Of a stretch of DNA of 64,000 nucleotides, positions 11,667-24,082 are shown piece by piece; the first letter of the stretch is position 1; the number at the start of each line of letters is the position of its first letter. The position numbers and the translations under genes are program-made. This stretch comes from Watersipora subatra. Its lineage: Eukaryota; Bryozoa; Gymnolaemata; Cheilostomatida; Watersiporidae. Location: the NCBI RefSeq assembly GCF_963576615.1, contig NC_088711.1:16043869-16107868 (forward strand), read 5' to 3'. The notes beneath the pieces were generated by a model. That model was not told the DNA's origin. It saw only the letters and a list, made by a program, of their open reading frames with translations, and did no database searches.

Positions 11667-13419
11667 CAGTCATGTGCAAAAGTATGGAGCCGCTCTAAAG
11701 TATTTACAATTTCAAACTTCAAGCTGTTGTTACTCAGCTTAGAATAAAGCTACAGCAAATATATTAGTATCATTTTAATGCTGAGAGTGTCCTCTATCTG
11801 ATTATTTTAATTATTAACTTGCTAAATTAATAATTAAGACGACAAGCTGTCTTCTAATGTTTAGTGTTTGGATTTATGCAATCTACTAAATAATTTTCAA
11901 ATGTGAAAAACTTTTTGAACAAGCTGGTGGCCCTGAAAAAGGCCATTGGTTGTATAAATATTTTCTATAAGAGAGTGGAGGTGATTTCTGAAATCTGGTA
12001 GTCTCAGTACTTGATTGGTCAGCTTTTGTTCTCTGTGATAAGACAACAGCGGTTGGGCATTGATGCAACCGACTTTTCAGGTTCTGATGGCTCAATTACG
12101 CTGTGCCAAGCTCTCACAAGGCCCTTCATCAGCTCGTTTTTAGACTTGTGTTAAGTCTTGTTTAGTATAGCTGTTATATGCTGCCACACAGTTTCCAAGG
12201 GATTCAAATCTGGGCTCTGAGCTCGCCATGGTACTGCGCCGACTTTCTCTTGTTGCATTTATTTTTTGACTTTCTTGGCAGAGGGCATTGTCATCTTGGA
12301 ACCACCAATCAGTAGAACCTTCACCAAACAACGCCGTAGAACTTGGTAACACCTTACTTTGCACGGTTTTGATATATTTGTCTCTGTTCATCATGCCAAG
12401 TACAAAGTCGACCCATCCAACCCCTGATGCCGCCATACAGCCCCAAACCATCACTAATGCAGCATGCTTTACCGTGGGAGTAATACACCATGGCTTGAAA
12501 GCCTCTCCTGGTTTTCTTCTAACATACTGCAAACCAAAGTGGTTAGTAACAGAAAAGGTAGATTCATCAGTGAAAATCGCTCCCTTCCGCTGGTCCACAC
12601 TCCATGAAGCCATGGTGTCTTGTGCTGGCATGCCCACTTTAATCGATTGTGTCATTGTTTCTCTGTCACCATTAGCTTCTTTCTTGCTTTACAGCTCTTC
12701 AACCTGGCAGCAATAAGGTGTCTTCTAACGGTAGATAGTTGCACTTCGATATTGCTTGTGTCCTGCCAGTCTCTGATTAGTTCACAGCTAGACTTATGGT
12801 CTGTCAAGGAAATCCGCGCCGGAGTTCTCTTTTCTCTACAAGTCCTATTTTTTGGGCGATAAGAGTGTGGTTTATCTTCAGTACTGCCAGTCTCGTAGAA
12901 TCTTTGAATGACACCAGACACTGTTCTTTGAACAACCAACTCTTTTGACAATTTCTCGCATAGACATTCCTTCTTGATGAAGTCAAATAATGGTTGCTCG
13001 CTGTTCTGCGGTAGTTTTCATAGTGTGGATGTTACTAATGAAAATATTGTACAACGAATGCACAAAATAGTAAAAATTCTTACTTTTATATCCTTATGTA
13101 CACAAAAATAGCAAAACTTCAAAGATTTTGAAACAATGGCTTCAAGAGATTGAATTATGATAATTACTTATACTCGCTTCCTATTATTATTAAATACTAA
13201 ACTTATTTGAGTGAGAGTGTCATGTCCTTTAGGAGATAACACAAGTGAAGTAAAGTGTCTAATTATGTTTTAAATAGCACCATCGTGTGAAGGAGACTGT
13301 GAGGATTAAAATGATACTTTGCTTTGTTATATTTGAAATTGTTCTCTTTATTCTATTTGAATTTGAACTTTGAGTTCACGCAAATTCAGAGGGCGGCTCC
13401 ATACTTTTGCACATGACTG
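11667..13419 (-). mobile_element. Tc1-type DNA transposon, full length but inactive
   Basis: The ends are CAGTCATGTGCAAAAGTATG and its reverse complement, about 30 bp long with one or two mismatches, flanked by TA on both sides (11665-11666 and 13420-13421). Length is 1753 bp, normal for Tc1. A decayed transposase lies inside on the minus strand. The intact ends could still be mobilised in trans by an active relative. The good match between the inverted repeats indicates moderate age. Confidence 0.95.
12130..13021 (-). pseudogene. Tc1 transposase pseudogene
   Basis: Translation from the ATG at 13021 gives a typical Tc1 start (MKTTAEQRA), then an early TGA stop after about 12 codons. Frame changes follow: the helix-turn-helix part is in one frame (VIQRFYETGSTEDKP, ending near 12652) and the catalytic part in another (12655-12140). 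The first two catalytic aspartates are visible in IFTDES and FQDDNA. The usual DLNPIENLW box with the third acidic residue has decayed to PRFESLGN. A further C-terminal piece (SYRKYLYNQWPFSG) lies downstream in another frame around 11950. With at least three disruptions the gene cannot make transposase. Confidence 0.9.
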
Positions 13420-13517
13420 TATGTTAGCATATTAATAGGCCTATATATAATATTATTATAGTTATATATTTATACTATATAATTATATAGGCTACTTAAT
13501 TATAATATATGATATAA

Positions 13518-14688
13518 TCCCACGACCAAACGAGCGGAGTGAAGTGTGGGAGTTTTTATGATAAATGTATGTGCACACAACTTACGAAAATTATTCATCA
13601 ACAACGAGACGAACCCTCGTCAAGAAATTTCATCAACAAATTTAAGCATCGTTATGTAAAGTCGTTAAAGTATAATAACGATACAAAACACATTTAAACC
13701 TATTTAAATATGTTACCAAGTCTTTGTAAACCGTCGGTATTATTTTAAAACTTACCCATCTGATTGGATTATACACAAATAGACAGATTAATTTCAACGA
13801 AAATCGCCACAAAACACTTGAAAAGCTTGGTTTAATAAAAGTTAAGACCGAAAATTGAAACGCCGAGGGACAGATAATAGAACGATAAAGTTTTGCGCAT
13901 TTCACGAAAAGATAACGTGCACTTTTTACCAGTCTATAGCATTGTCGAATTGCCGAAGGTTTTGGCAATTAACATAGGAGTACAGAAATCGTTTCATTTT
14001 TGCCGATTTCAATTTTTTCATTTTCATTTGCCGACACATTTGAATACTTTCCCATTCTAACTGATGTCCAACGCAGTATAAGTAAAGCAAATGACGATGA
14101 TATTTTTTAACGTTTCTTATGAGATTATTACAATAATTAATTATAAGTTTGGATGACTGCAGAACAATGACTACGTAGTACAGACTTTCTAAAAATCTAA
14201 CGCAGTGTAAGTAAAGGCATGACGATGATATTTTTTCTAACGGTTCTAATGAGATTATTGCAATAATTAATTATAAGTTTGGATGACTACAGGACAATGA
14301 CTACGTAGTACAGATTTTCTAAAAATCTATATAAATATCACAACTTCGTGATATTGTTAGCTATGCCGTTTTGAAATGTAAACAAAATTGTGCATTGGTT
14401 TTTTTATTATTGCTATATAAATAATATTGGTTATTCTAATAATATCAGTGCATTTTACTTATAATATTGGCCAATATTGCATTTCTTTTTTTGCAGGAGG
14501 AGAGATATAAACATATAATCTTCTCCTTTCATTATTGCTTTTTGTTGTATATAATAACACCCAGTACATTACAGCTACCATTGCAGTTATTCTATTTGAC
14601 TGCTAATATTGCATTTCTCAACCATCAGTACCCTTTCTTTTTTCCAATATCACTTTGGTCGTGGGCTGTATGACCGTGGAATTTCTAG
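13518..14688 (+). mobile_element. Non-autonomous Helitron, family A copy 1
   Basis: Starts TCCCACGACCAAACGAGCG after an A and ends CTAG before a T, the canonical Helitron A|TC...CTAG|T arrangement. A hairpin (stem GGTCGT/ATGACC, 7-nt loop) sits about 9 bases before CTAG, as expected of a Helitron 3' end. A subterminal inverted pair CCCACGACCAAA / TTTGGTCGTGGG links the two ends. Inside, a block of about 130 bp is directly duplicated (roughly 14069-14200 and 14201-14330). No Rep/helicase gene is present. It lies in AT-rich DNA, and copy 2 starts only 84 bp downstream. Confidence 0.8.
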
Positions 14689-14772
14689 TTATATATAATT
14701 ACAATATATTATAACTATGTACATAATTATAATATAATACATATATAATATTATATTTTTATAATAATATAT

Positions 14773-16162
14773 TCCCACGACCAAACGAGCGGGAGCGAAG
14801 TTTGAGAGTTTTTATGATAAATGCATGTGCACACAACTTACGAAAATTATTTATTAACAACGTTGCAAACCCTTGTTTCAAAATCTCAGCAACAAATTTA
14901 ACCATTGTCTTGTAGAGTCGTTAAAGTATAATAACGATACAAAACACATATAAGCCTATTTAAATATGTTACCAAGTCTTTGTAAATTGTCGACAGTCTC
15001 TTAAAACTTACCCATCTGATCGGATTATACACAAATAGACAAATTAATTTGGCCGAAATTCGTCACAAAACGCTTGACAAGCTTGGTTTAATAAAAGTTA
15101 AGACCGGCAAACGAAACGCCGAGCGACAGAGAATAGAATCATTAAATCGTGCGCATTTCACAAAAAAATAACGCGCACATTTCACCCGTCTATAGCATTG
15201 TCGAATTGCCGAAGGTTTCTGTAATTAACGTAGAAGTACAGAAATCATTTCTTTTTTGCTGATTTCAAAGTAACTGACATTTTGGAAACTTTTGAGTACT
15301 TTGGCATTCTAACTGATGTCCAAAGCAGTGAAAGTAAAGGAAATGACGATGATATTTTTTTCTAACGATTCTTATGAGATTATTACAATATTTAATTATA
15401 AGTTTAGATGACTATTGAAATGTAATAGTCACACTAACAACATCGATGATGGGTAATCTGTTACTGCTATTATTTTTTGTAAATACATGTAGTTTTGTTA
15501 AATAGATTTTCTAAAAATTTATATAAATATCACAACTTCTTGATATTGTTAGCTATGACGTTTTGAAATGTAAACAAAATTGTGCATTGGTTTTCTATTA
15601 TTACTGTATTACTATATTAATAATATTGGTTATTCTAATAATATCAGTGCATTTTACTTCTAATATTGGTCAATATTCCATTTCTCCTATTGCAGAGGGG
15701 AGATATAAACATAATATTTTTCTTTCATTATTGCTGTTTGTCATGACCAAACACTTTTAAATAGATTTTCTAAAAATCTATATAAATATCACAACTTCTC
15801 GATATTGTTAGCTATGACGTTTTGAAATGTAAACAAAATTGTGCATTGGTTTTCTATTATTACTATATTAATAACATTGGTTATTCTAATAATATCAGTG
15901 CATTTTACTTCTAACATTGGCCAATATTGCATTTCTCCTATTGCAGGGGGAAAAATATAAATATATAATCTTTTCCTTTCATTATTGCTGTTTGTTGTAT
16001 ATATAATAACACCCATACCCAGTACATTACAGCTACCATTGCAATTATTCTATTGCGCTGCAGTGCCATTTGACTGCTAATATTGCATTTCTCAACCATC
16101 AGTACCCTTTCTTTTTTCCAATATCACTTTGGTCGTGGGCTGTATGACAGTGGAATTTCTAG
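14773..16162 (+). mobile_element. Non-autonomous Helitron, family A copy 2
   Basis: Same ends and body as the copy at 13518-14688: TCCCACGACCAAACGAGCGG at the left and TGGAATTTCTAG at the right, with the GTCGTGGGCTGTATGAC hairpin before it. The base before the left TC is T rather than A, a small departure from the Helitron rule. The 3' portion is duplicated: about 250 bp at 15505-15755 recurs at 15760-16010 (shared TTTTGAAATGTAAACAAAAT), making this copy longer. No coding region. A third, 3' fragment lies at 56346-56590 on the minus strand. Confidence 0.75.
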
Positions 16163-18734
16163 TATATATAATGTTTGTTAATATGATAATTTCAAAGTGG
16201 TTGCGGTTATGTTTGGTTCTTTCATAAAATATTACTCCTGGTATCAATATACACCAATGGTACAAGCACAGAGGGACAAGCACACACAAAAGTTATCAGA
16301 TAGTAGATTGTTTATAGGAACTGTTTTTTCCTATAGAATGTAGTTTCAGCGCTTTCTTTCAGCATTTGCCGTTTCGGCATTTGGGTTCCATTTTAGCTTC
16401 AACCTGCAGTCTTCAGCTGCAGTTAGACGATTTATTTCAACTTAATCTTAAATTTTGCCATTTCTACATTGAGGTGACCGGATTGGATGCATTTTAATTT
16501 AGTAAAAGAGTTCAATTCAACCCAATTTTCAAATCCAAGTTATCTCATACATACATAATAAAATTAATAAAACTATTATAAAAAGTCATTCCAAACACTC
16601 CGGTAAAAATGCTTCAGGCGGTATGAGTTTTTGAAAGCTTATTTTATCTTTATATCGTGTTACGTGACCAGTTGCGAGTCATCACTATTATCTTCATAAA
16701 TTAACTGGTTCAAGCCGCTTGGTAACACCTGTCTCAATGAGTCAGTCGGCTTTGACATACATAAGCAGATATATTGCTGGCCATTCCAGTTCAACCTCTA
16801 CTAGCACAACAAACTGTAGCAGTAACAACTTATGCAAGAGCTAACGAGGCAGAAATAATCAGCTCAGGTAAACTTGTCATGTTCTACTGAGTATGAACTC
16901 TATTTCATTCCTTTAGTTTAGACAGCGACAATGCGCTCTCAGCGTACTTGGGCTGAGAAGGCCATGTATGCTTGTGCCCATGTATCCCATGTATGAGAGG
17001 TTGTAACCCTCTTTGAATATCAGAAACTTTGATTGAGTTTAGTTTTTAGTCATTTTCCAAATGTATTATACAAGATCACAGTCTATTTCAGTAATAGCTA
17101 ACTTGCTTCTAATTTGCAATCGATCTCTGAGCTCCAAAAGAGACAATGAGCTCTGCAGATAATAAATCTTCATACGTTTAAATTACATTAAATTTCGCAA
17201 GACTAAGCTACAAAATTGTATTTTGTGGTAAAGAAAGCTCAAACGCCGCTGTTTCTTTCTGAATCGGCAAAGAACTTGCACATGTGTTTGTTTTCTAATG
17301 CAGTATTTGCAAATATGACTTTCAATTAGGCTTATGCTTAGGACCTGTACTCGCGTTATTCAGTACTTGCGTATGCGTTGGCTCTGCTAGCACTAGTTTG
17401 TAGCGAGGTCCTAGTAGTGTTTAGGGAGCTCCAAACCTGATTCAAATCCACTATACTTTTAGCAGCACAGCTATTTATTCAGATGGTAGCAGGCTATCAT
17501 GGCCACCCTAGTGGTGTTAACTGGTTTACAAAGTAATTTGGTCATAGAATTGACATACAGCAAGTTCAGGCATAGATTATTTAGGTTTTGTTCGTAAGCA
17601 GTTAATAAGTCTATTAAGCTTACTGGTTGTTAAAGGTCATAAGGCCATCGTTTCTAAAGCACACAAAACTAACTCTTCTTGGAAATCTTTGTGAGTTGTA
17701 TTAGCTGCATACTCCATTCTATGATCTGGTCACGCTGATGCCAATGCAGATTTACAGTAGTCAGAAACGAGCACCTACAATGGTGACGTACAATAAGTGT
17801 GGAGCAATGAAACGCAAGAGTTCACGCTGAGTTGTTGCTCGTCCAACATTCATAATTAAAGTTTCATCAGCCAAGTCTGAATGAGTCAATTGTTGCGCTC
17901 TGTAATGGTGTCATATTTCCCCGGTTTTGTAATAGATAAATGACAATCCTTGACATTGCACAACAGAGGTCAATACTAGCCTTGCGGTTGATAGATCTAT
18001 CTGCGGTTAATAAACAAACCTGCCACAGCTCGGAATACTATCAGTTCTCTACAAGCGGAAGTTAGAATATGTAAATAAGTTTTATATATTTACTGATTAA
18101 TGGCTAATATTGATGTTCGCTTCTATTGAAGTTCAATGTGCAAAGTATATGCTGTCAGCTATGGTCTCATTATGCACTCGGGCTGTTGAATTCAACTCTT
18201 AATAAAATCAGTTACCGGTATATAATGTTCCAGATAGGTCGATCACTTCTCCTCTCCACCAAATGAAGCTCAAATTACGGTAGCAGTAATCTATGCTCAT
18301 GCTGCTCACATGTTAGGCATGCGGTGAGCTCACATACTGCTGTATTAATAGGTAGTATTTGCGTAACAGCGTTCATAAGTCCTTTCCAAAAACTTCAATT
18401 ACGTTATTTTTAGCACATTTTTGTGCTTTGGCACGGGTGTTTAACCATAGCTTTTTATCATAGGTTGATTGAAAACCTCACGCCTTGCATTCGGCACTGA
18501 CTAATATCCAGGTCATCTCTAACCTTGGTTGAGTGGCATTGTTAGCTACCACTAGTATCTTTAACATCTTAGCAATATTGTATAAGCATTATTACAATTG
18601 CTTCTCAAATGTGTTTTTCAATTTTTTACCGTTTAATAACAAAACTAAAAGCCTAATAAAATTTGAATAAATGACCAAAGGCAAATAGGCAGACGAGAAG
18701 GTTAGCATTTCAGGGCTGAAAGAAATTGTCCCCA
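16163..18734. other. Intergenic DNA with a possible isolated 5' exon
   Basis: No coding gene. At 16738-16867 an AP-1-like site (TGAGTCA) is followed by about 120 non-coding bases ending in CTCAG|GTAAAC, a good splice donor. It could be a distal 5' exon, perhaps of the ETS gene 15 kb downstream, but nothing links them. The remainder shows no repeats or frames that I can name. Confidence 0.3.
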
Positions 18735-19865
18735 AAGGTTGGTTCCCACTATATCGCCGTATGTCGGCGTTTTTTTTCAGCGTTCATCGCCGATTATGTG
18801 AAGCGTGAACTGATGGCATCGATGAAGCAACGTGGATACGTCGGAAAAGTGCAGCGGTCAAACTTTCCCGATATTTCACCAAGCATTGACAATCACCATA
18901 GCCTGTCTCGACAAACTGTTGTTTTTGCGGAGTTGTCGAGCGGGCGAGCAACACAACAGCTTGTCACAAGACGTACTGCACCTGATGCATCAGCTGCACT
19001 TATAGGGAGTTGTTCTCTTCCGTCTATGCGGCTTAGTTGCGATGTTATATCGGCCGCTCCATTGGTAATCATAACTGATTTCGCGCAAAGATTTATGTAG
19101 AAAAAAATAAGATTACAACGTTTAACCAAAGACCGGTCTCTCTTGTAAACGTTAGTAGAATTTAAGAATAAAATAAATTAAAAATAAAATCTATAAGAAC
19201 ACATAAAACTGACTGATACAAAAACAGAAATAAAATTGACTGAACGCACAAATAACGACATGTTTAGTCGCTGTTGTTGCCTAAGTTCTCAAGTTCTACT
19301 AAAGTTTACCGAAGAAACTTGTCGCTGGTTAAACGTTGTAATCTTATTTTTTTCTACATAAATTTTTACTCGAAATCCGTTATGATTACCAATGGAGCGA
19401 CCGACATAACATTGCAACCAAGCCGCATAGATGGAAGAGAACAACTCCCTATAAGAGCAGCTGATGCATCAGGCGCAGTACGTCTTGTGACAAGCTGTTG
19501 TGTTGCTCGCCCGCGCCACGGGGGACAACTCCGCAAAAACAACAGTTTGTCAAGACAGGCTACAATCACCTGTACAATGTGAACTATTTCGGTTATAGTA
19601 ATTTGCGGTCGCAGATAGCGCGATTTATTTCTGTTCGGGATAGTCACTGCGGGACTAGTATTTGATTCAAGCACGCGAAAACAAAAAGATTTCTTTGCAA
19701 GAAATTGAAAAGAAAAATGAGAAAACTACATCTTGAAGTATTTGCCAATGCAAATGCTTCAAGATGTAAGGATGGGTTTGGGATGGTGTTATTGCTATCA
19801 TCAACGATCGCCGAAGTATCGTGTCATCAACGCCAAGATACGGCAATACAGTGTGAACCAACCTT
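18735..19865. mobile_element. Inverted-repeat element hosting a nested foldback element
   Basis: The left end AAGGTTGGTTCCCACTATAT and the reverse complement of the right end AAGGTTGGTTCACACTGTAT agree at about 30 of 35 positions, through a shared GCCGTAT. Between them lie the nested foldback element (18899-19562) and a perfect 18-bp-stem hairpin at 19727-19768 (arm TACATCTTGAAGTATTTG, 6-nt loop). I cannot find a clear target duplication outside the ends, so the superfamily stays open. The 663-bp insert splits what would be an element of roughly 460 bp. Confidence 0.65.
18899..19562. mobile_element. Foldback element, long copy, 9-bp target duplication
   Basis: The ends TAGCCTGTCTCGACAAACTG and its near reverse complement match the 179-bp copy at 8248-8426, including the inner GCGGAGTTGT block. 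The arms here are about 230 bp and run through GACGTACTGCACCTGATGCA and ATGATTACCAATGGAGCG to TAAGATTACAACGTTTAACC; a spacer of about 200 bp separates them. Flanking 9-mers are CAATCACCA and CAATCACCT (8 of 9 identical). No transposase frame. The open frames on both strands across the arms are mirror images of one inverted repeat, not genes. Confidence 0.9.
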
Positions 19866-21504
19866 AAATTATAGTAAGCTCTAGTTCATTACCTTGTAAC
19901 AATGGATCAGTAAGTCTGTAGATCTGGCATGAGCTGTTTGTTTAATAAGGCCCGGTTTGTTGGTTCCCTTCTAGCTCCCTAGCAGATCTCTCCCACTAAA
20001 TAAGACTTGTGCATGAACCAGAGAGAGTAGTGGCTATTTAGTGTGGTTATTATATGATAATCAGCCAGTCACCTTAATGCAAGGAAACTAGTACTAGGCT
20101 ACTGTAATTGATGTGTTTTAAGAAAACACAATTATGCGAGGAAAATACAGTCAACCATATGAGAATGTTGTGTTTATTTAAAGTGTAATGGCTAGGTCAA
20201 GGCCGTTTAGAAAAGTCTCTAAGATCACAAAGAGATCATTTGTTGTATCGACATCTTGATTAGATACACAATTACTTTTCTCTGACTGGTCTATCAGCAT
20301 AATATATGGCATACCTGCCTTTTGCATATTGTCAGTGAAATGGAAAAACATGGGGCTAGATTCTTAGAACATATTGGGACAACTAAAGAAAAGGAAATGC
20401 TGTGGCTTGGAAGACCTGCATGTACTTCTATAAGAAAACATTTTGAAATGACTCTTAATACACACTTCTGGTACAGACAGTTTTACAACATACATGTGCA
20501 GTTGACCTCTGAAAAGCAGTTATGAATATCAGTCAGTATAAATGCATACCTGAAAAAATAAACGCAAGAAATATTGATTTAAGCGAGCCGCCTTAACTTA
20601 TTCTATCAAGATTTTTCATACTCAACTTTGGTTTTATAAAACCTCATCTCAGCAGTATATATCAATAAAAAATAACTACAGAAAAAACCAGCTTTAGATC
20701 AGCCTTAGTTTATAGGTGGTGAGCTAGTTTGTATTTAAAGTAAAGTATAATATTTTTATATAAGTATATAAGTATAAAATATTTGGTTCACCTCCGCATC
20801 ACTTGTGTTGTTTTATTTGGTAGACCTGATGTTAGCTAGCTTGTGCTTTTCCAACTGTAAGGAAAAGCCTTTTGACAATATGAAGCTGAAACAGGTTCTG
20901 CGAAGGAAATATACCTGGTTAAGTTGAAACTTACCTGGTGGAAATTTAGGCCGGTTTAACTATGATTGTTTCCTAAGTCTAGTTATGTATGCGAAAGACT
21001 TATAGCTCGTATTTGTGGTTGCTTGAACAGTTGGAGAGTCTACATTAACTCTAGGGTCTAACTCTGTGTCTCTAAGGCTCCAGAAATGCGGCTATCATCA
21101 TGTGGGTTACATCAAGTTGTTTTGCAGCTGCTGATGGGTACAGATTGAGCGAAAGGTTGTGCCTGCTGAAGCAATTAGGGTGTATATTGTTTGGGTTTTG
21201 GCCTTGGAAACTCACGGTTGGTTGCTAAGCATGGGGAAATGTTTTGTCACGGACCTCCACAGGATTTTCAACAATTTTTAGAGTATGTATATTTATTTGT
21301 AAACATTTGTAAATTTCATTTGGTATTGTTTGCAAAGTTAAAAATTGAGCGAAACGATATACTCCAAAATAAGTATAGAGTTAATACCTAGTAATTGTTA
21401 TAGAGCATTGAGTTTTTCTATGTTGCACCTTTTATCAGTTCTCTGTAGTCATGCCAGGATGAGCTAGCCCATGCTTTTACCTTTGGAAGATCTATTCTCC
21501 TCCA
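19866..21504. other. Intergenic DNA, no gene seen
   Basis: Several short open frames (for example 67 codons at 20322-20525) show no family resemblance and no splice context. Nothing else identified. Confidence 0.5.
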
Positions 21505-21665
21505 TGTATCATGTCACTGTATCGTGTAGCTGTGTCATGTTGTGGTGTCATGTCGGTGTGTCATGTCGCTGTATCATGTGGCTGAGTCATGTCGCTGTAT
21601 CATGTGGCTGAGTCATGTCGTTGTGCCGTGTCGCTGTGTCATGTCGCTGTGTCACTTCGTTGTGT
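21505..21665 (+). repeat. ~12-bp minisatellite
   Basis: Imperfect tandem copies of TGTCATGTCGCTG and variants such as TATCATGTGGCTG, about 13 copies. The unit alternates between two variants in the middle of the array. Confidence 0.8.
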
Positions 21666-23170
21666 GAGGACATGTATGTGTTGTTCATTCCTTAATAGGA
21701 GCCTATCTGACTGTTGTTGCTGATTACTTTATCATGGAGCTATGGAACCTTTGCCAGCCAGCAACTGTGCTGTGAGGAAACAATTTTTACAAGGTTGTTT
21801 GTTCTGTAATTATTCCTGCTGCTGCTATTAATGCTAAAATGATTTGTAGAAAACAGCTGTTTGGTCTTCCCACCTGTTCACATCCACTGCTATGGTGAGC
21901 ATTGTATGAACATAGCATCTTATTGAGCATTGCGCGTACACCTACCCCCTGCCCAATTCTACCTTGGCTTTGAATGTATCAGATCATAAACAAATCAAAG
22001 TTTGAACAAAAGGTTTGAGTTTTTTTTGCTTTGGGATACTAAACAAAACTGCTGAATTCCAATATCCCTGACATAAGTGGAGAAAACCTAGCGGCGGCTC
22101 AGTTACCAACTGTTGCTTACTCATGATTTTTCGTGATTGGCTGTTGTATGCGGGCATGTTTGTTATAGTTATAAGACTATTATAAAATGTTGAGCTATTT
22201 TTACACTTTTTCATTAAAGATAAAGTATGAGGAAATTGGACTGGGGTAAGTGCAGAATCAGCTATATATTGCATATTCTATTACTACATGTAGAGTATTT
22301 ATGCAAAATTCAGTTTACTTGATATATTATTTTCTCTCCTAATCTCAATCGAAAGTTTCTAATAGAAAATGATGTATAAATGCTTAGAAAATTCATTTTC
22401 TTTTCACTTTTGGAATGGTTTAAAATTATTTACATATTGATAATAGAAAAAATAAGTTTTGAAATTCGAACAAATCGTGTTTTGATTCCCTTTCTGGGCT
22501 GGATTGCGGACGAAAACTAAAGTTGAACTGTGTTAAACTAAGATCTTGGTTGATGTCAATTTCCCTATTTCAATTAGCTTCTAGATTAAGGTGACTGTTT
22601 CTCACATATTGTTCATAATTTCACTATCAATAGATGTAAGACAGTCATTATGTGAATATGTTTTAGGCATGGCTTCATCACTTGGTCATAGAGAAGCACC
22701 ATGTGGTAGATACTTAATCGATTTATTGGAGACAAGCTTTGACATTTCTTGGATATCTACATTTAGCTGTGAACATCAAAGAGCAGACTCACAACAGGCA
22801 AGTCTCCTCAGATGTGCAAGCTTATGGATTTGTAACAAAAGTATGTTCCGTGTTTAGGCGTGTATAGTGTATCGGATAAAACGGCGACGTTGTTTGTAAC
22901 ATTGTATTTTTTTTTATATACCTCACATACTTGTCGATGTTACAAGGCACGCTCGGACTGCATCACTAATTATACAAGGTGCGAGTCTGTACTAAGTTAT
23001 AAATATTCTTATTGTAACTGTTATGTGTTGTAGGTCGAGATCCTTTATTTTGTTTTTTGTCGTAATAACATCGTGTTGTTATTGTCCTACGCTGACAGTC
23101 TTGTGAGCTGTGAGAGATCGTCACTTGTGATAACTACAGTATATGTACAATCATCTTTTCAGTTGGAAGG
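21666..23170. other. Intergenic DNA, no gene seen
   Basis: An 88-codon frame at 22591-22857 is the longest plus-strand frame but lacks recognisable motifs. A splice donor-like AAA|GTATGT near its end is the only hint that it might be an exon. Treated as unassigned. Confidence 0.4.
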
Positions 23171-23171
23171 T

Positions 23172-23316
23172 GTTGAGTAGCACAGTTGGTAGTGTTCCTG
23201 ATTGCAAAATGCAGTATCTCAGTTTGATTCTTGTGTGAGACAATTTTTTCCTAACACCTTTTTCGTGGCTTCGGACAGACAAACAAGGCCCTTATTATAG
23301 TAAAGATTTTTTTGGA
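23172..23316 (+). repeat. tRNA-derived SINE
   Basis: A box-A-like TAGCACAGTTGGTAGTG at 23178-23194 and a box-B-like AGTTTGATTC at 23221-23230 have tRNA-like spacing. The body ends in GGCCCTTATTATAGTAAAG, which looks like a LINE-derived tail. Boxes are imperfect compared with the Pol III consensus. Boundaries are approximate. Confidence 0.6.
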
Positions 23317-23529
23317 TTACTAAAAATCCGATCTTTTGATCATAGGTTATGAAATCAGCACACACAAGTCTTTGCTTTACTGCTGTACAAATTCAATCAC
23401 AAGCCAGGTGGTGGCAGATTTCAAAATTTTTTTTTACTGTAATGAAGCAGGAACAGAGAAACATTGATCTTACCCGAAATGCTTCTTTTACTTTTATATA
23501 ATACTCTAATTAACAGCTTGTAATCATAG

Positions 23530-24082
23530 GAAATGCTCCGATGAGCTACTTAAACAAAATTTTGGTCATCCAGAAACAATTGTTTAGAATAATATATCGT
23601 AAAATCTCTTATTTTCCTTCCTTTGTTTAAAAAATATCTTGTTTTGTCTATACCAACTAAGAATATGTCTTTTAGCCTTCAAACACTTTAAATCTCAAAC
23701 TAACTTGTCAACACATTACAACACTCGTCATCCTTATTTTCATTACCTCTTCTACCCACCTCTTCTACTGGTGGCTATAGACGGGTTGCCTATCGTGTGT
23801 CATCAGCGTAGAATTCTTTACCAATTTGGCTAAGGAAAATTGATAGTCATGATGGTTTTAGGGCTGCTTTGAAGCAGTACTTGCTGGACTCCCTGGAATA
23901 GATTTGTTCTGATTTCATTTCCTTAGACAACTATGTTTTCTTCTTTAACAATCTCATCTGTTAACTCGGGCTTTGTGCCTCGAATAGCCATGCTACTGCG
24001 CATATGGACCCTCATTGCACCTTAGTTTTTATCATTTTGTTATGTTATGATTTAATGCAAAATAAAACAAACAAACATGTTA
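23530..24082 (+). mobile_element. CR1/Jockey-like LINE, 3' fragment
   Basis: Translated pieces in shifting frames follow the end of a LINE reverse transcriptase: ILVIQKQLFRIIYRKISY, then YQLRICLLAFK, NTRH, and finally NSLPIWLRKIDSHDGFRAAL with KQYLLDSLE and a stop near 23900. The pattern of LP, then FKRAL-type helix, then YLL is typical of CR1/Jockey C-termini. About 180 bp of 3'UTR follow and end in an A-rich run (AAAATAAAACAAACAAAC) at about 24082, consistent with target-primed insertion. It is 5'-truncated, with stops and frame changes. Confidence 0.7.

Noticed and set aside
12288-12862. Plus-strand frames of 142 and 80 codons
   Set aside because: Antisense shadows of the Tc1 transposase pseudogene.
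18726-19674. Frames of 102-124 codons on both strands with similar peptides
   Set aside because: The peptides mirror each other because the two arms of the foldback element are inverted copies. No start context or known domain.
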